From the NCBI RefSeq assembly GCF_004028155.1, contig NZ_SBII01000001.1, positions 372,001 through 436,000 on the forward strand: a stretch of DNA of 64,000 nucleotides, read 5' to 3'. The position numbers and the translations under genes are program-made. Shown here one piece after another: positions 52,308 to 61,758 of this stretch (its first letter is position 1; every line of letters begins with the position of its first letter). The notes beneath the pieces are model-generated. The model was not told the origin of the DNA, searched no databases, and worked only from the letters and a program-made list of their open reading frames with translations. This stretch comes from Flavobacterium cerinum (GTDB taxonomy: Bacteria > Bacteroidota > Bacteroidia > Flavobacteriales > Flavobacteriaceae).

Positions 52308-53450
52308 ATGAATACGATAATTCCTGAACTGCCAATAGGCGGTATCCAAATAGATAATGCTATGGAGAATAACAGCAGTATGAGAAAATGGCTGGATGAT
52401 TTTAAACTTTCTCATCCTTTAGTAATAGCAGGTCCATGCAGTGCAGAGACTGAAGAGCAGGTAATGAAAATAGCGAAAGAGCTAAAAGATAGTGATGTGA
52501 GTATTTTTCGTGCAGGCATCTGGAAACCGCGTACCCGTCCGGGAGGTTTTGAAGGTGTGGGTGCTATTGGTCTTAAATGGCTGCAAAAAGCAAAAGCTGA
52601 GACGGGACTCCTTATGGCGGTTGAAGTTGCAAACGCGGCTCACGTAAAACTGGCACTGGAACATGATATCGATGTATTATGGATAGGTGCCCGTACTACA
52701 GTTAATCCTTTTGCGGTACAGGAAATTGCCGATGCCCTTCAGGGTACAGATAAAATAGTATTAGTAAAGAACCCTGTAAACCCCGACCTTGGTTTATGGA
52801 TAGGTGGTGTGGAACGTTTGTATAATGCCGGTATCGAAAAATTGGGTGTTATACACCGCGGTTTCTCTACTTATGAAAAAACAAAATACCGTAACATCCC
52901 GGAATGGCAGATTGCTATAGAATTACAACAGCGTTTTCCTGATCTGCCGTTAATTTGCGACCCATCGCATATAACAGGCAACCGTAACATGATACAGGAA
53001 GTGTCGCAGCAGGCACTGGACCTGAACTATGACGGATTGATCATAGAAACGCATACTGATCCTGATAATGCATGGAGTGATGCCGCACAACAGGTAACCC
53101 CAGATGCGCTAAAGCAGATTTTTATAAATCTTAAGGTTAGAAAAGAGACCGATCAGGGTGACGATTATAATCATAGGATGGCAGGGCTGCGAATTAATAT
53201 TGATGAATATGATGCCCGTATCTTAGAAATATTAGGTAAACGTATGAAAGTTTCTGACCAAATAGGTGCACTTAAAAAGGAAAGAAATGTAGCCGTACTG
53301 CAAAACAAGCGCTGGAGTGAAATATTGGAAAAAATGATTGCTGAAGGCGCAGCGAAGGGCCTTAGTGAAGATTTTATATTAAGGATATTTAAGGCCATTC
53401 ATCAGGAAAGTATTGTACACCAGGAAAGGGTAATAAATAACAATAATTAG
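52308..53450 (+). CDS. DAHP synthase fused to type II chorismate mutase
   Basis: This 380-residue bifunctional enzyme has a type Ibeta (KDO8PS-like) DAHP synthase (about 35-270; VIAGPCSAETEEQV, FRAGIWKPRTRPGGFEG, CDPSHITGNR). An AroQ chorismate mutase helix bundle is C-terminal (about 290-370; RINIDEYDARILEILGKRMKVSDQIG). It catalyses the first shikimate step and the branch point to prephenate. The true start may be 52362 (MENNSSMRKWLDDF); the first 18 residues are unlike the family. The prephenate dehydrogenase (tyrA) often found in this cluster is absent. A strong terminator follows. Confidence 0.93.
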   Translation: MNTIIPELPIGGIQIDNAMENNSSMRKWLDDFKLSHPLVIAGPCSAETEEQVMKIAKELKDSDVSIFRAGIWKPRTRPGGFEGVGAIGLKWLQKAKAETGLLMAVEVANAAHVKLALEHDIDVLWIGARTTVNPFAVQEIADALQGTDKIVLVKNPVNPDLGLWIGGVERLYNAGIEKLGVIHRGFSTYEKTKYRNIPEWQIAIELQQRFPDLPLICDPSHITGNRNMIQEVSQQALDLNYDGLIIETHTDPDNAWSDAAQQVTPDALKQIFINLKVRKETDQGDDYNHRMAGLRINIDEYDARILEILGKRMKVSDQIGALKKERNVAVLQNKRWSEILEKMIAEGAAKGLSEDFILRIFKAIHQESIVHQERVINNNN

Positions 53451-53486
53451 AAAGATCGGCTTCATTATGAAGCCGATTTCTTTTTT
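53451..53486 (+). terminator. Intrinsic terminator ending the aromatic operon
   Basis: ATCGGCTTC (53455-53463) pairs with GAAGCCGAT (53469-53477), with T-rich sequence after. It lies directly behind the DAHP synthase-chorismate mutase stop. Confidence 0.85.
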
Positions 53487-53493
53487 ATGTATC

Positions 53494-53522
53494 TTGTTGA
53501 GACTTTACAACTAATAAATTTG
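53494..53522 (+). promoter_or_regulatory. Probable promoter of the DUF3667 gene (TTG-N18-TAAATTTG)
   Basis: TTG (53494-53496) is followed after 18 bases by TAAATTTG (53515-53522), an exact -7 box, only 9 bases before the ATG at 53532. A very short leader is implied. Confidence 0.6.
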
Positions 53523-53531
53523 CTTTTTTAA

Positions 53532-54263
53532 ATGAGTATAACGTGTAAGAACTGCGGAAATATTTTTGAAGGCAACTATTGCAACAACTGCGGGCAACCG
53601 GCAGAAACACATCCTGTAAATGCTTCTTTTATAGCGCATGATGTACAGCATGGACTTTTTCATTTTGAGAGTGGATTATTGTATTCTGCTAAGGAGCTTT
53701 TCCTGCGTCCCGGGCATACCATAAGAGAATACCTTCATGGTAAGAGGGTAAAGCATTATAAGCCAATTTCGATGGTGATCCTGGTGGCAACATTACATGG
53801 CGTACTCTATCATTTTTTGCATCTTAATGTGTTTAAGGGGATTGAATCGGAAGAGTTTAATTATGAAGAACTCAATGAGTGGATATCGCATCACTTTGCT
53901 ATAATTACATTAGCTACACTTCCTGTTTTTGCTTTAAGTTCTTTTCTTGTTTTTAAAAAACAGGGTTATAATTATACAGAGCATATTATTTTAAATTCGT
54001 TTTACTCGACACAGCGTTTATGGGTAAGGATCATAATGATGCCGTTGCTTTTATTGCCTGATGCTCCCGAAACAGTAAATATTTTAATGAAAGTATTTTT
54101 GCTTGTTGATGTTTTACTGATGTTTTGGACCTATACTCAGTTTTTTGAAAAACTGTCTAAAGTGAAAACGATTTTACTTACACTGCTTTGCTTTGTTGTT
54201 TTTTATATGCTGTTTACCATACTATTTGCGATGGGTTACTTGATCTACCATAATTTTTTGTAA
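53532..54263 (+). CDS. DUF3667 membrane protein with N-terminal zinc ribbon
   Basis: This 243-residue protein has an N-terminal zinc ribbon (CKNCGNIFEGNYCNNCGQ, two CxxC pairs), then the DUF3667 amphipathic region (HGLFHFESGLLYSAKELFLRPGHTIREYLHGKR) and four to five membrane helices. The family is common in Bacteroidota, with no known function. It is a single-gene unit between a terminator and rsgA. Confidence 0.82.
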   Translation: MSITCKNCGNIFEGNYCNNCGQPAETHPVNASFIAHDVQHGLFHFESGLLYSAKELFLRPGHTIREYLHGKRVKHYKPISMVILVATLHGVLYHFLHLNVFKGIESEEFNYEELNEWISHHFAIITLATLPVFALSSFLVFKKQGYNYTEHIILNSFYSTQRLWVRIIMMPLLLLPDAPETVNILMKVFLLVDVLLMFWTYTQFFEKLSKVKTILLTLLCFVVFYMLFTILFAMGYLIYHNFL

Positions 54264-54310
54264 AACAATGTATTTTAGGCTGCAGTATTACATAGCAAAA
54301 AGAGATTAGC

Positions 54311-54318
54311 TATCTTTG
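54311..54318 (+). promoter_or_regulatory. rsgA: Probable -7 promoter box of rsgA
   Basis: TATCTTTG, an exact TAnnTTTG, ends only 4 bases before the rsgA ATG. Transcription would start at or next to the start codon, suggesting a leaderless or near-leaderless mRNA. Confidence 0.5.
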
Positions 54319-54322
54319 CGGC

Positions 54323-55294
54323 ATGACAGGATTGGTTTATAAATCTACAGGAAGCTGGTACACCGTTAAAAGAGACGATGGTACTTTTTTTGAATGCCGT
54401 ATAAAAGGTAAATTCCGGATTAAGGGTATTAAGAGTACAAACCCCGTTGCTGTAGGCGATGTGGTTGGTTTTGATCTTGATGAAACATCTGATGCGACCA
54501 CAGGTCTTATTCATACCATTCATGAGCGTAAAAATTACATTATTCGTAAATCGGTAAACCTTTCCAAGCAGGTACACATTATTGCATCTAATATTGATAA
54601 GGTTTTTTTATTGGTTACGATCAATAATCCGCCAACGACTACCAGTTTTATAGATCGTTTTCTGGTTACTGCCGAAGCGTATGGAATTGAAGCCGTACTG
54701 GTATTTAATAAAACAGATACTTTTGATGAAGCTATGCTGGATGAACAATTGTTCTTACAGTATGTTTATAGCAATATAGGTTACAAATGCCTTAGGGTTT
54801 CATCTACCGAAATGAAAGGTATTGATGAGCTTAAAGCCGAGATGACAGGCAATGTAAGTATGTTCTCAGGGCACTCGGGTGTTGGAAAATCTACACTTGT
54901 AAATGCATTGCAGCCATCGCTTAATCTTAAAACAAAAGCGATATCTGTTCAGCACAGCCAGGGGCAGCATACCACTACATTTGCTGAAATGTTTGATCTG
55001 GATTTTGATGCAAAAATTATTGATACTCCAGGTATAAGAGGTTTTGGTGTTGTTGATATGGAAAAGGCCGAATTAGGCCGTTATTTCCCAGAGTTTTTTG
55101 CACTTCAGGATCAATGTAAATTCCACAATTGCCTGCATAAAGAAGAACCTCACTGTGCTATAAAAGCAGCTTTAGAAAAAGATGAAATTGCCTGGTCACG
55201 CTATCGCAGCTATCTTCAGTTACTGGAAGGTGATGAAGAGCATTACAGGTCTGATATTTACAGTGATGGTAAAAATAATGATGCAGAAGATTAA
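54323..55294 (+). CDS. rsgA: Ribosome small-subunit GTPase A
   Basis: This 323-residue circularly permuted GTPase helps late 30S maturation. An N-terminal OB fold (about 1-70) is followed by G4 (VFNKTD), G1/P-loop GHSGVGKSTLVNAL, G3 DTPGIRGFG, and a C-terminal zinc-binding Cys/His cluster (CKFHNCLHKEEPHC). It overlaps dtd by one base (TAATG). Confidence 0.96.
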   Translation: MTGLVYKSTGSWYTVKRDDGTFFECRIKGKFRIKGIKSTNPVAVGDVVGFDLDETSDATTGLIHTIHERKNYIIRKSVNLSKQVHIIASNIDKVFLLVTINNPPTTTSFIDRFLVTAEAYGIEAVLVFNKTDTFDEAMLDEQLFLQYVYSNIGYKCLRVSSTEMKGIDELKAEMTGNVSMFSGHSGVGKSTLVNALQPSLNLKTKAISVQHSQGQHTTTFAEMFDLDFDAKIIDTPGIRGFGVVDMEKAELGRYFPEFFALQDQCKFHNCLHKEEPHCAIKAALEKDEIAWSRYRSYLQLLEGDEEHYRSDIYSDGKNNDAED

Positions 55295-55746
55295 TGAAAG
55301 CGGTATTACAAAGAGTTAGCGAAGCAGCTGTAACTATTGAGGGTAATAAGGTAGCTGATATAAAAGCCGGGCTTCTTATTTTTGTAGGGATTGAAGATGC
55401 CGACACACAGGAAGATATTGACTGGCTGGCCGCTAAAATAGTTAAGCTCAGAATTTTTAATGATGCCGATGGCCTTATGAATTTATCGGTACAGGATGTA
55501 AATGGAGATGTTATTGTAGTAAGTCAGTTTACACTACATGCTGCTACAAAAAAAGGCAATCGTCCTTCTTATATCAAGGCAGCAAAACCCGATGCTGCGA
55601 TACCGATTTATGAAGCATTTGTAAAACAAATGGAAAAAGAGCTGGGTAAAGATATACAAACAGGCAAGTTTGGAGCCGATATGAAAGTTTCTCTTCTTAA
55701 CGATGGTCCTGTAACCATCATCATCGATACCAAAAACAAAGAATAA
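55294..55746 (+). CDS. dtd: D-aminoacyl-tRNA deacylase
   Basis: This 150-residue enzyme removes D-amino acids mischarged to tRNA. Motifs: KAVLQRVSEAAVTIEG, the active-site SQFTLHAATKKGNRPSY, and the Gly-cisPro/C-terminal NDGPVTIIIDT. It is coupled to rsgA. Confidence 0.96.
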   Translation: MKAVLQRVSEAAVTIEGNKVADIKAGLLIFVGIEDADTQEDIDWLAAKIVKLRIFNDADGLMNLSVQDVNGDVIVVSQFTLHAATKKGNRPSYIKAAKPDAAIPIYEAFVKQMEKELGKDIQTGKFGADMKVSLLNDGPVTIIIDTKNKE

Positions 55747-55748
55747 GC

Positions 55749-55778
55749 TTTGAGTTTCATAAAATTCTGTTAATTTTG
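55749..55778 (+). promoter_or_regulatory. Probable promoter of the DUF3857 cluster (TTTG-N18-TAATTTTG)
   Basis: TTTG (55749-55752) is followed after 18 bases by TAATTTTG (55771-55778), both exact matches, 20 bases before the start of the first DUF3857 gene. It should drive the three tandem genes. Confidence 0.72.
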
Positions 55779-55797
55779 GTGAAAATTAAAATTTAAC

Positions 55798-57699
55798 ATG
55801 ATTTTACGTATACTTCTATTTTTAGCATTTATTGTTCAGCAGGGTTTAATTGCTCAGGATAATTTAGCTATTTCTTCTATTCCTGAGGTGCTAAAAGAAA
55901 ATTCAAACGCAGTAATAAGGCTTGAAAAGACAGATATCGTGATATCGTCAAAGAAATCTATGGTGATCAATAAGACCAGGATTGTCTCTATACTCAATTC
56001 AAAAGGTCTTGATGATATGGGAGCTTATGAGTACTTGGATAATTCTACTACGGTAAGATCGATTGAAGCACTTATCTACAACGCTGCCGGTGAACAAATA
56101 AAAAAATTAAAGCGTAAAGAGTTTAAAGAAGTATCTGCTTCAGGTGGAGCAATTGCGAGTGATTCTAAAAGGATCTATCTTGATTATACTCCTGTTCAGT
56201 ATCCTTTTACTTTAGTGTTTACCAGTGAAACCTCTTCTTCTAATACCGCTTTTATACCTATGTGGTCTCCAATTGAAGGGCTGTATTCCAGTACGGAAAA
56301 ATCTATTGTTACTATAACGCATAATCCCGCTCTTGGCTTTAAATACAAAGAATACAACTTTGGAAGTTTACCTGTTAATAAGCAGGAAACTTCTACGACA
56401 CTTACTTTAAGTGCAGAGAATATACCTGCATTTAAAAATGAAGACTATTCTCCATCTTATATAAAGACGACTCCCCATGTTCTTTTTGGTTTAGAAAAGT
56501 TTCATCTTGAAGGTGTAGATGGTGAAGCTGTAAGCTGGGAAAGTTTTGGTGCATGGATGTATACGAATCTTTTAACAGGAACAGATGAATTACCTATTGA
56601 AACTCAGAATAAGATCAAGGCGCTTGTAGGGGAAGAGAAGGATTCATTAAAAAAAGCGAAGATTGTTTATGAATATGTACAGAGTAAAACGCGCTATATA
56701 AGCATACAGTTAGGGATAGGCGGATGGAAGCCAATGCTGGCTAAAGATGTGGACAGGCTTGGATATGGTGATTGTAAAGCACTTACCAACTATACAAGGG
56801 CATTGCTTAAAACCGTTGGAGTTGAGGCTTTTTATGCGGTTATATATGGAAGCAGAAGTAAACGTGATATACGTGAAGATTTTGTGTCTATGCAGGGTAA
56901 TCACGTAATACTGGCTATTCCAAACAATAATAGATTGGTTTGGCTTGAATGTACCAGTCAGTCAGCACCGTTTGGGTATCAGGCTAATTTTACGGACGAC
57001 AGGATGGCTTTATTAGTTAAACCCGAAAAAGGGCAGCTTGTTAGAACCGGGATCTATCCTACTAAAGACAATACACAAATGTCTAAAGGGGCTTACACTA
57101 TATCTGAAAACGGAGCGATTGCCGGAAATATAAATATTGCATCTAAAGGAATACAGTATGATAACCGGTCTTTTTTAGAAGCCAGATCTAAAGATGAAAA
57201 AGATGAGTTTTATAAATCGGCTTTTGGGAATATTAATAATCTGAAGCTTAAGAAAATAGAGCTTAAGAATAATAAAGACGATCAGGAATTTGTTGAAAAT
57301 GTTACTTTGGAAGCAGAAGGTTATTGTAATAAAAGCGGTAATAAGATGATGTTTGTCCTTAATGCTTTCAATCAAATATCATCTGTTCCTCAAAGATACC
57401 GTAACAGGATGAATCCATTTGAAATTTCGCATGGCTATTTTGATACCGATGAAATAACCATAGACCTGCCGGCAGGGTTTGTAATGGAAGCAAAACCGGA
57501 GAATGTAACAATATCAGACAAATTTGGTGAATATAAAACAGAGTATGTAGTAGTAACTCCATCACGTATTGTTTATAAGCGTTCTCTTGTTATGAATGAA
57601 GGTTATTTTGAGAGTAAAGAATATGAGAACTATAGATTGTTTAGAGAAAAAATTGCCCGTAATGATAATGCAAAAATAGTTTTAGCAAAAAACAATTAA
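55798..57699 (+). CDS. DUF3857/transglutaminase-like exported protein, copy 1 (catalytic-type residues)
   Basis: This 633-residue protein has a signal peptide (ILLFLAFIVQQGLIAQ), a DUF3857 domain (about 50-210) and a transglutaminase-like core (about 280-390). The latter has the nucleophile-type Cys in GYGDCKALTNYTRALL and His in MQGNHVILAI. A C-terminal DUF3858-like beta domain follows. It is likely periplasmic. Substrates are unknown. It is the most divergent of the three tandem copies and the only one that keeps Cys and His; the acidic triad position reads WLECTSQ (Glu). The next copy follows after 5 bases. Confidence 0.85.
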   Translation: MILRILLFLAFIVQQGLIAQDNLAISSIPEVLKENSNAVIRLEKTDIVISSKKSMVINKTRIVSILNSKGLDDMGAYEYLDNSTTVRSIEALIYNAAGEQIKKLKRKEFKEVSASGGAIASDSKRIYLDYTPVQYPFTLVFTSETSSSNTAFIPMWSPIEGLYSSTEKSIVTITHNPALGFKYKEYNFGSLPVNKQETSTTLTLSAENIPAFKNEDYSPSYIKTTPHVLFGLEKFHLEGVDGEAVSWESFGAWMYTNLLTGTDELPIETQNKIKALVGEEKDSLKKAKIVYEYVQSKTRYISIQLGIGGWKPMLAKDVDRLGYGDCKALTNYTRALLKTVGVEAFYAVIYGSRSKRDIREDFVSMQGNHVILAIPNNNRLVWLECTSQSAPFGYQANFTDDRMALLVKPEKGQLVRTGIYPTKDNTQMSKGAYTISENGAIAGNINIASKGIQYDNRSFLEARSKDEKDEFYKSAFGNINNLKLKKIELKNNKDDQEFVENVTLEAEGYCNKSGNKMMFVLNAFNQISSVPQRYRNRMNPFEISHGYFDTDEITIDLPAGFVMEAKPENVTISDKFGEYKTEYVVVTPSRIVYKRSLVMNEGYFESKEYENYRLFREKIARNDNAKIVLAKNN

Positions 57700-57704
57700 A
57701 AAGA

Positions 57705-59651
57705 ATGTTTAAAAAACTACTACTACTTATTGCATTGATTTTTAGTTTTTCGGTCTTTTCACAGGATAATCAGCTGGGAAAGGTTACAATAGAAGAACTT
57801 TCAGAAAAAGTTTATGCTAAAGACACCTCTGCTGTAGCAGCTTATTTGTATAAGAACGGTAAGACATATTTTGAAATTAACAACCGTTACTGGATTATGA
57901 TCACCGAGGTATACACCCGTGTAAAAATCTATAAAAAAGAGGGATATGGCTATGCTAATGGTGAAATAACAATGTATACCGGTGACAAAAAAGGAAGTAT
58001 GACTTTTGTTGATGGTAATACTTATAACCTTGTAGGAGGTACGATCGAAAAAACAAGCTTAAAAGAAGAAGGACAGTTTAAAGAACACCCTGAAGAAGAT
58101 TTTACTACAAAAAAAATCACGATGCCTAATGTGAAAGAAGGTAGTGTGGTAGAGTATAAATACATAATAAGGACTCCTTATTTTACAAATTTTGAAGATT
58201 GGTATTTTCAATATGATATCCCTGTGAAAAACATTATGTATACTGTAAAAATACCAACGTTTTTTACTTATAATATTTATACTAAGGGAACTGTGGAAAT
58301 TGAAACTTTTCATCTTCAACCTGAATTGAATAAAAAAATAGATGCATATGAAACAACTCACATCTATAAGGCAAAGGATGTTAGTGCTTCTAAAGAGGAA
58401 GAATATGTAAATAACAAGGAAAATTACATTTCCATGCTTAAACATGAGCTGGCATCTGTGCATGTGCCTAATACAGAAGCTGTATACTATGCTACAGATT
58501 GGCCAACAGTAGCAGGTAGTATATACGACAATGATAATTTTGGGAAAGAACTAAAATTCAGCTCTTATTTTGAAAAAGATATAGATGCGCTAATTAAGCC
58601 GGGAATGACTTCCAGAGAAAAGGCTCTTGCTGTTTTTGAGTTTGTTAAAGGAAGAATGAACTGGAATAAAAAATATGGTTATTTATGCCGTCAGGGCGTA
58701 AAAAAAGCATATGAATCCAGGACTGGAAATGTGGCAGAAATTAATTTAATGTTAACAGCTATGCTGCGTTATGCCGGGTTTTATGCTAATCCGGTATTAG
58801 TAAGTACCAGGGCCAATGGTGTGGCTATGTATCCTACAAGGACAGCTTATAATTATGTGATCACTGCTGTAGATACTGAAAACAATGGAGAAGTTATGCT
58901 ACTGGATGCTACCAGTAAATATACTCAGCCTAATATAATGCCTGTTCGGGTTTTAAACTGGCAGGGCAGGATGATTTTGAAAAACGGAAAAAATGCCGAA
59001 ATCAACCTAATGCCAAATGCTAACTCTAAAGAAATTGTACAAATTTCTGCTCAAATGGATAAAGGAGGTAAGGTTTCCGGGAAGATAAGAAATATGTATT
59101 ATGACTATTATGCCTATAGTTTTAGGGAAAACAATTCAGATAATAGTATCGACACTAATATTCAAAGACTTGAAAAAAAATATGAAGGCCTGGAAATTAA
59201 CGATTATAACCTTCTTAACGAAAAAGACCTGACTAAAGCTGTATGTGAAGAATATAATTTTTTGCATGATGGTGTGGCAGATGTAATAGGTGATAGGATT
59301 TTTTTTAACCCAATGCTGTTTTTTACAAATACGGTTAATCCTTTTAAACAGGAAAAAAGAGAATATCCAATAGATTTTATTTTCCCAAGAAAAGACAATT
59401 ATTTAATTACCATAAAACTTCCTGATGGATATGTGGTAGAAACACTTCCTGCTTCTATGTCTTTAGGTATGGAACAAAATATAGGGAGCTTTAAATATAG
59501 TATTGTTAACAATACAGGGCAATTGCAGCTTAATATTTCTTACGAAATTAACCATGCAACGATATCTCAGGATTATTATATCATTATTAAAGACTTCTTT
59601 AAAAAGATGATTGAAAAACAAACCGAAAAAATTGTGCTTAAAAAAGCATAG
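57705..59651 (+). CDS. DUF3857/transglutaminase-like exported protein, copy 2 (catalytic residues lost)
   Basis: This 648-residue protein has a signal peptide (LLLIALIFSFSVFSQ), then DUF3857 (about 60-225) and a transglutaminase-like domain in which the Cys position is Val (SRTGNVAEINLMLTAMLRYAG) and the His position is Tyr (TAYNYVITAV). The Asp (LDATSK) remains. So it is probably a non-catalytic pseudo-enzyme. It shares the QEKREYPIDFIFP and EKIVLKK blocks with copy 3 and with the relic after it. Five bases after copy 1 and 25 before copy 3: one operon. Confidence 0.85.
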   Translation: MFKKLLLLIALIFSFSVFSQDNQLGKVTIEELSEKVYAKDTSAVAAYLYKNGKTYFEINNRYWIMITEVYTRVKIYKKEGYGYANGEITMYTGDKKGSMTFVDGNTYNLVGGTIEKTSLKEEGQFKEHPEEDFTTKKITMPNVKEGSVVEYKYIIRTPYFTNFEDWYFQYDIPVKNIMYTVKIPTFFTYNIYTKGTVEIETFHLQPELNKKIDAYETTHIYKAKDVSASKEEEYVNNKENYISMLKHELASVHVPNTEAVYYATDWPTVAGSIYDNDNFGKELKFSSYFEKDIDALIKPGMTSREKALAVFEFVKGRMNWNKKYGYLCRQGVKKAYESRTGNVAEINLMLTAMLRYAGFYANPVLVSTRANGVAMYPTRTAYNYVITAVDTENNGEVMLLDATSKYTQPNIMPVRVLNWQGRMILKNGKNAEINLMPNANSKEIVQISAQMDKGGKVSGKIRNMYYDYYAYSFRENNSDNSIDTNIQRLEKKYEGLEINDYNLLNEKDLTKAVCEEYNFLHDGVADVIGDRIFFNPMLFFTNTVNPFKQEKREYPIDFIFPRKDNYLITIKLPDGYVVETLPASMSLGMEQNIGSFKYSIVNNTGQLQLNISYEINHATISQDYYIIIKDFFKKMIEKQTEKIVLKKA

Positions 59652-59676
59652 ATAACAATTTATAAATTAACAAAGT

Positions 59677-61677
59677 ATGAAGCTGGTAAAATGTATTGTA
59701 TTGTTCTTGTTCACGGGTTTCTCTGTCGAGGCTCAAAAATATGAACTGGGAGAGGTTACTAAAGAAGAATTGGCAGAAAAAAGCCATCCGTTAGATCCAT
59801 CGGCAGGGGCTGCCATTTTGTTTAGTAAAGGCCATAGTTACATGACGATCTCAGAAAAAAGCGGTTTCGATCTTGTTACAGAAGTAGAGGTAAAGATTAA
59901 AATTTATAATAAAGAAGGGTATGGATGGGCAAATAAAGTAATAGCCTATTATAGTTCTTCTGATGGAGAAAGAGAAGTTGTTAATGTAGATAAAGCAGCT
60001 ACATATAATCTTGTTGACGGTGCTGTAAAGAAGACAAAACTAAAGAGTGAAGGTGAATTTACTGAAAACGTAAATAAAAACTGGAAGCAGAAAAAAATTG
60101 TGATGCCTGATATTAAAGAAGGCAGTATTATAGAATACAAGTATACCATTAGATCACCTTTTATACAAGTTTTACCTGATTGGAGGTTTCAGGAAAGTAT
60201 TCCTGTAGACCACTCGGAATTTGTAACCAGGATTCCTGAATATTTTATGTTTAATCCTAATTTTAGGGGGTATTATACACCTAAGGTGGTTAAAAGCCAG
60301 ATAAACAGATCGTACAATTATTCGAGCAAAGAACGAATAGGAGGGCGCCCTACAGAATTTTCTAATAATAAGGTTGATTATACAGAACATGTAACTACTT
60401 ATGTGCTTGATAAAATGCCTTCTATGAAAGATGAAAGCTATGTAGATAATATAGGTAACTATACAGCAAGTATAGAACATGAACTTTCTGTAACACGTTT
60501 TCCTAATCAGGCTATAAAGTCATATTCGATGAATTGGGAAGATGTAGTGAAAAGAATATATGAGAATAATGATTTTGGGCCTGAGCTTAAAAAGACCGGA
60601 TATTTTGAGAAAGATATTGATGCATTAATTGCAGGTATAACGAACCCTATAGAGAAGGCCAATGCAATATTTTTGTATGTGAAAAAACATATGAACTGGA
60701 ATGATTTTTCAGGTTATTCTTGTGATCTGGGTGTTAAAAAGGCATATGCTGATAAAGTAGGTAACTCGGCAGATATAAACCTTATGCTTACAGCAATGCT
60801 GCGTTATGCAGGTCTGGAAGCTAATCCGGTTCTTGTAAGTACACGTGCAAATAAAGTTGCCCTGTTTCCTGCGAGGTCGGCTTTTAATTATGTTATTGCC
60901 GCAATAGAAATTGATAATAAAGTAATACTGTTTGATGCAACTTCAAAATCTGCATTACCTAATATTTTGCCGATAAGGGTGCTTAACTGGACGGGAAGGC
61001 TTATTAAAAAAGACGGAACATCATTAAGTGTAGACCTGGCACCTACAATTGTTTCACGCGAAATGATAAGTCTTTCTGTAAATATGGATAAAGACGGTAA
61101 AATATCAGGTAAGGCGAGAGATCAGTACTATGATTATAATGCTTTTCGTTTTAGAGAAAATTATTCGGGGACAAATAAAGACAGTTATGTAGAAATGCTT
61201 GAAAAACATTATAAAGGTTTACAGGTGAATGAGTACAAAGTAACTAATGATGATCCTTTTAAACCGGTTATTGAAGAGTATGATTTTATTCATGACGGAC
61301 TTACAGATATAATAGGAGATAAAATTTATATTAACCCTATGCTCCATCTGGTTCAGACAGAGAGTCCATTCAAACAGGAAAAAAGAGAGTATCCGATAGA
61401 TTTTATTTTTCCGCAACAGGATAAATACATGATAAATATAAATATTCCTGAAGGCTATGCAATAGAATCTGTACCGGCATCGGCTAATTTGAAGATGGAA
61501 GAGAATCTGGGCGGTTTTAAATATCTTATCGCCCAGCAAAACAATCAGATTCAGATAGTTGTTACATTTGAAATAAATCAGGCTAATGTATCACCAATTT
61601 ATTATGCTACACTGAAAGATTTTTATCAGAAAATGGTAGAAAAACAAAGCGAGAAAATAGTACTTAAAAAAGTATAA
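59677..61677 (+). CDS. DUF3857/transglutaminase-like exported protein, copy 3 (catalytic residues lost)
   Basis: This 666-residue protein has a signal peptide (KCIVLFLFTGFSVEAQ) and is a close paralogue of copy 2 along its length. The transglutaminase Cys position is Ser (KVGNSADINLMLTAML), the His is Tyr (SAFNYVIAAI), and Asp is kept (FDATSK). Both copies 2 and 3 share the ends KQEKREYPIDFIFP and KIVLKK. It is presumably periplasmic and a binding or structural protein. The gene is followed by a long hairpin and the decayed fourth copy. Confidence 0.85.
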   Translation: MKLVKCIVLFLFTGFSVEAQKYELGEVTKEELAEKSHPLDPSAGAAILFSKGHSYMTISEKSGFDLVTEVEVKIKIYNKEGYGWANKVIAYYSSSDGEREVVNVDKAATYNLVDGAVKKTKLKSEGEFTENVNKNWKQKKIVMPDIKEGSIIEYKYTIRSPFIQVLPDWRFQESIPVDHSEFVTRIPEYFMFNPNFRGYYTPKVVKSQINRSYNYSSKERIGGRPTEFSNNKVDYTEHVTTYVLDKMPSMKDESYVDNIGNYTASIEHELSVTRFPNQAIKSYSMNWEDVVKRIYENNDFGPELKKTGYFEKDIDALIAGITNPIEKANAIFLYVKKHMNWNDFSGYSCDLGVKKAYADKVGNSADINLMLTAMLRYAGLEANPVLVSTRANKVALFPARSAFNYVIAAIEIDNKVILFDATSKSALPNILPIRVLNWTGRLIKKDGTSLSVDLAPTIVSREMISLSVNMDKDGKISGKARDQYYDYNAFRFRENYSGTNKDSYVEMLEKHYKGLQVNEYKVTNDDPFKPVIEEYDFIHDGLTDIIGDKIYINPMLHLVQTESPFKQEKREYPIDFIFPQQDKYMININIPEGYAIESVPASANLKMEENLGGFKYLIAQQNNQIQIVVTFEINQANVSPIYYATLKDFYQKMVEKQSEKIVLKKV

Positions 61678-61697
61678 TCTGATAATAAACCGGATGT

Positions 61698-61758
61698 CGT
61701 ATAATGCCGTTACAGGGAGAATCGTTAAAAGTGAGACTCTTTGTAACGGTATTATGCG
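61698..61758. repeat. 22-bp imperfect inverted repeat
   Basis: Bases 61698-61719 can pair with 61737-61758 over 22 bp (four G-U pairs, no mismatches) around a 17-base spacer; the core arms are ATAATGCCGTTACA and TGTAACGGTATTAT. No U-run follows. It stands between copy 3 and the relic, and could be a terminator lacking a U-run or a remnant of a small mobile repeat. Confidence 0.6.
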
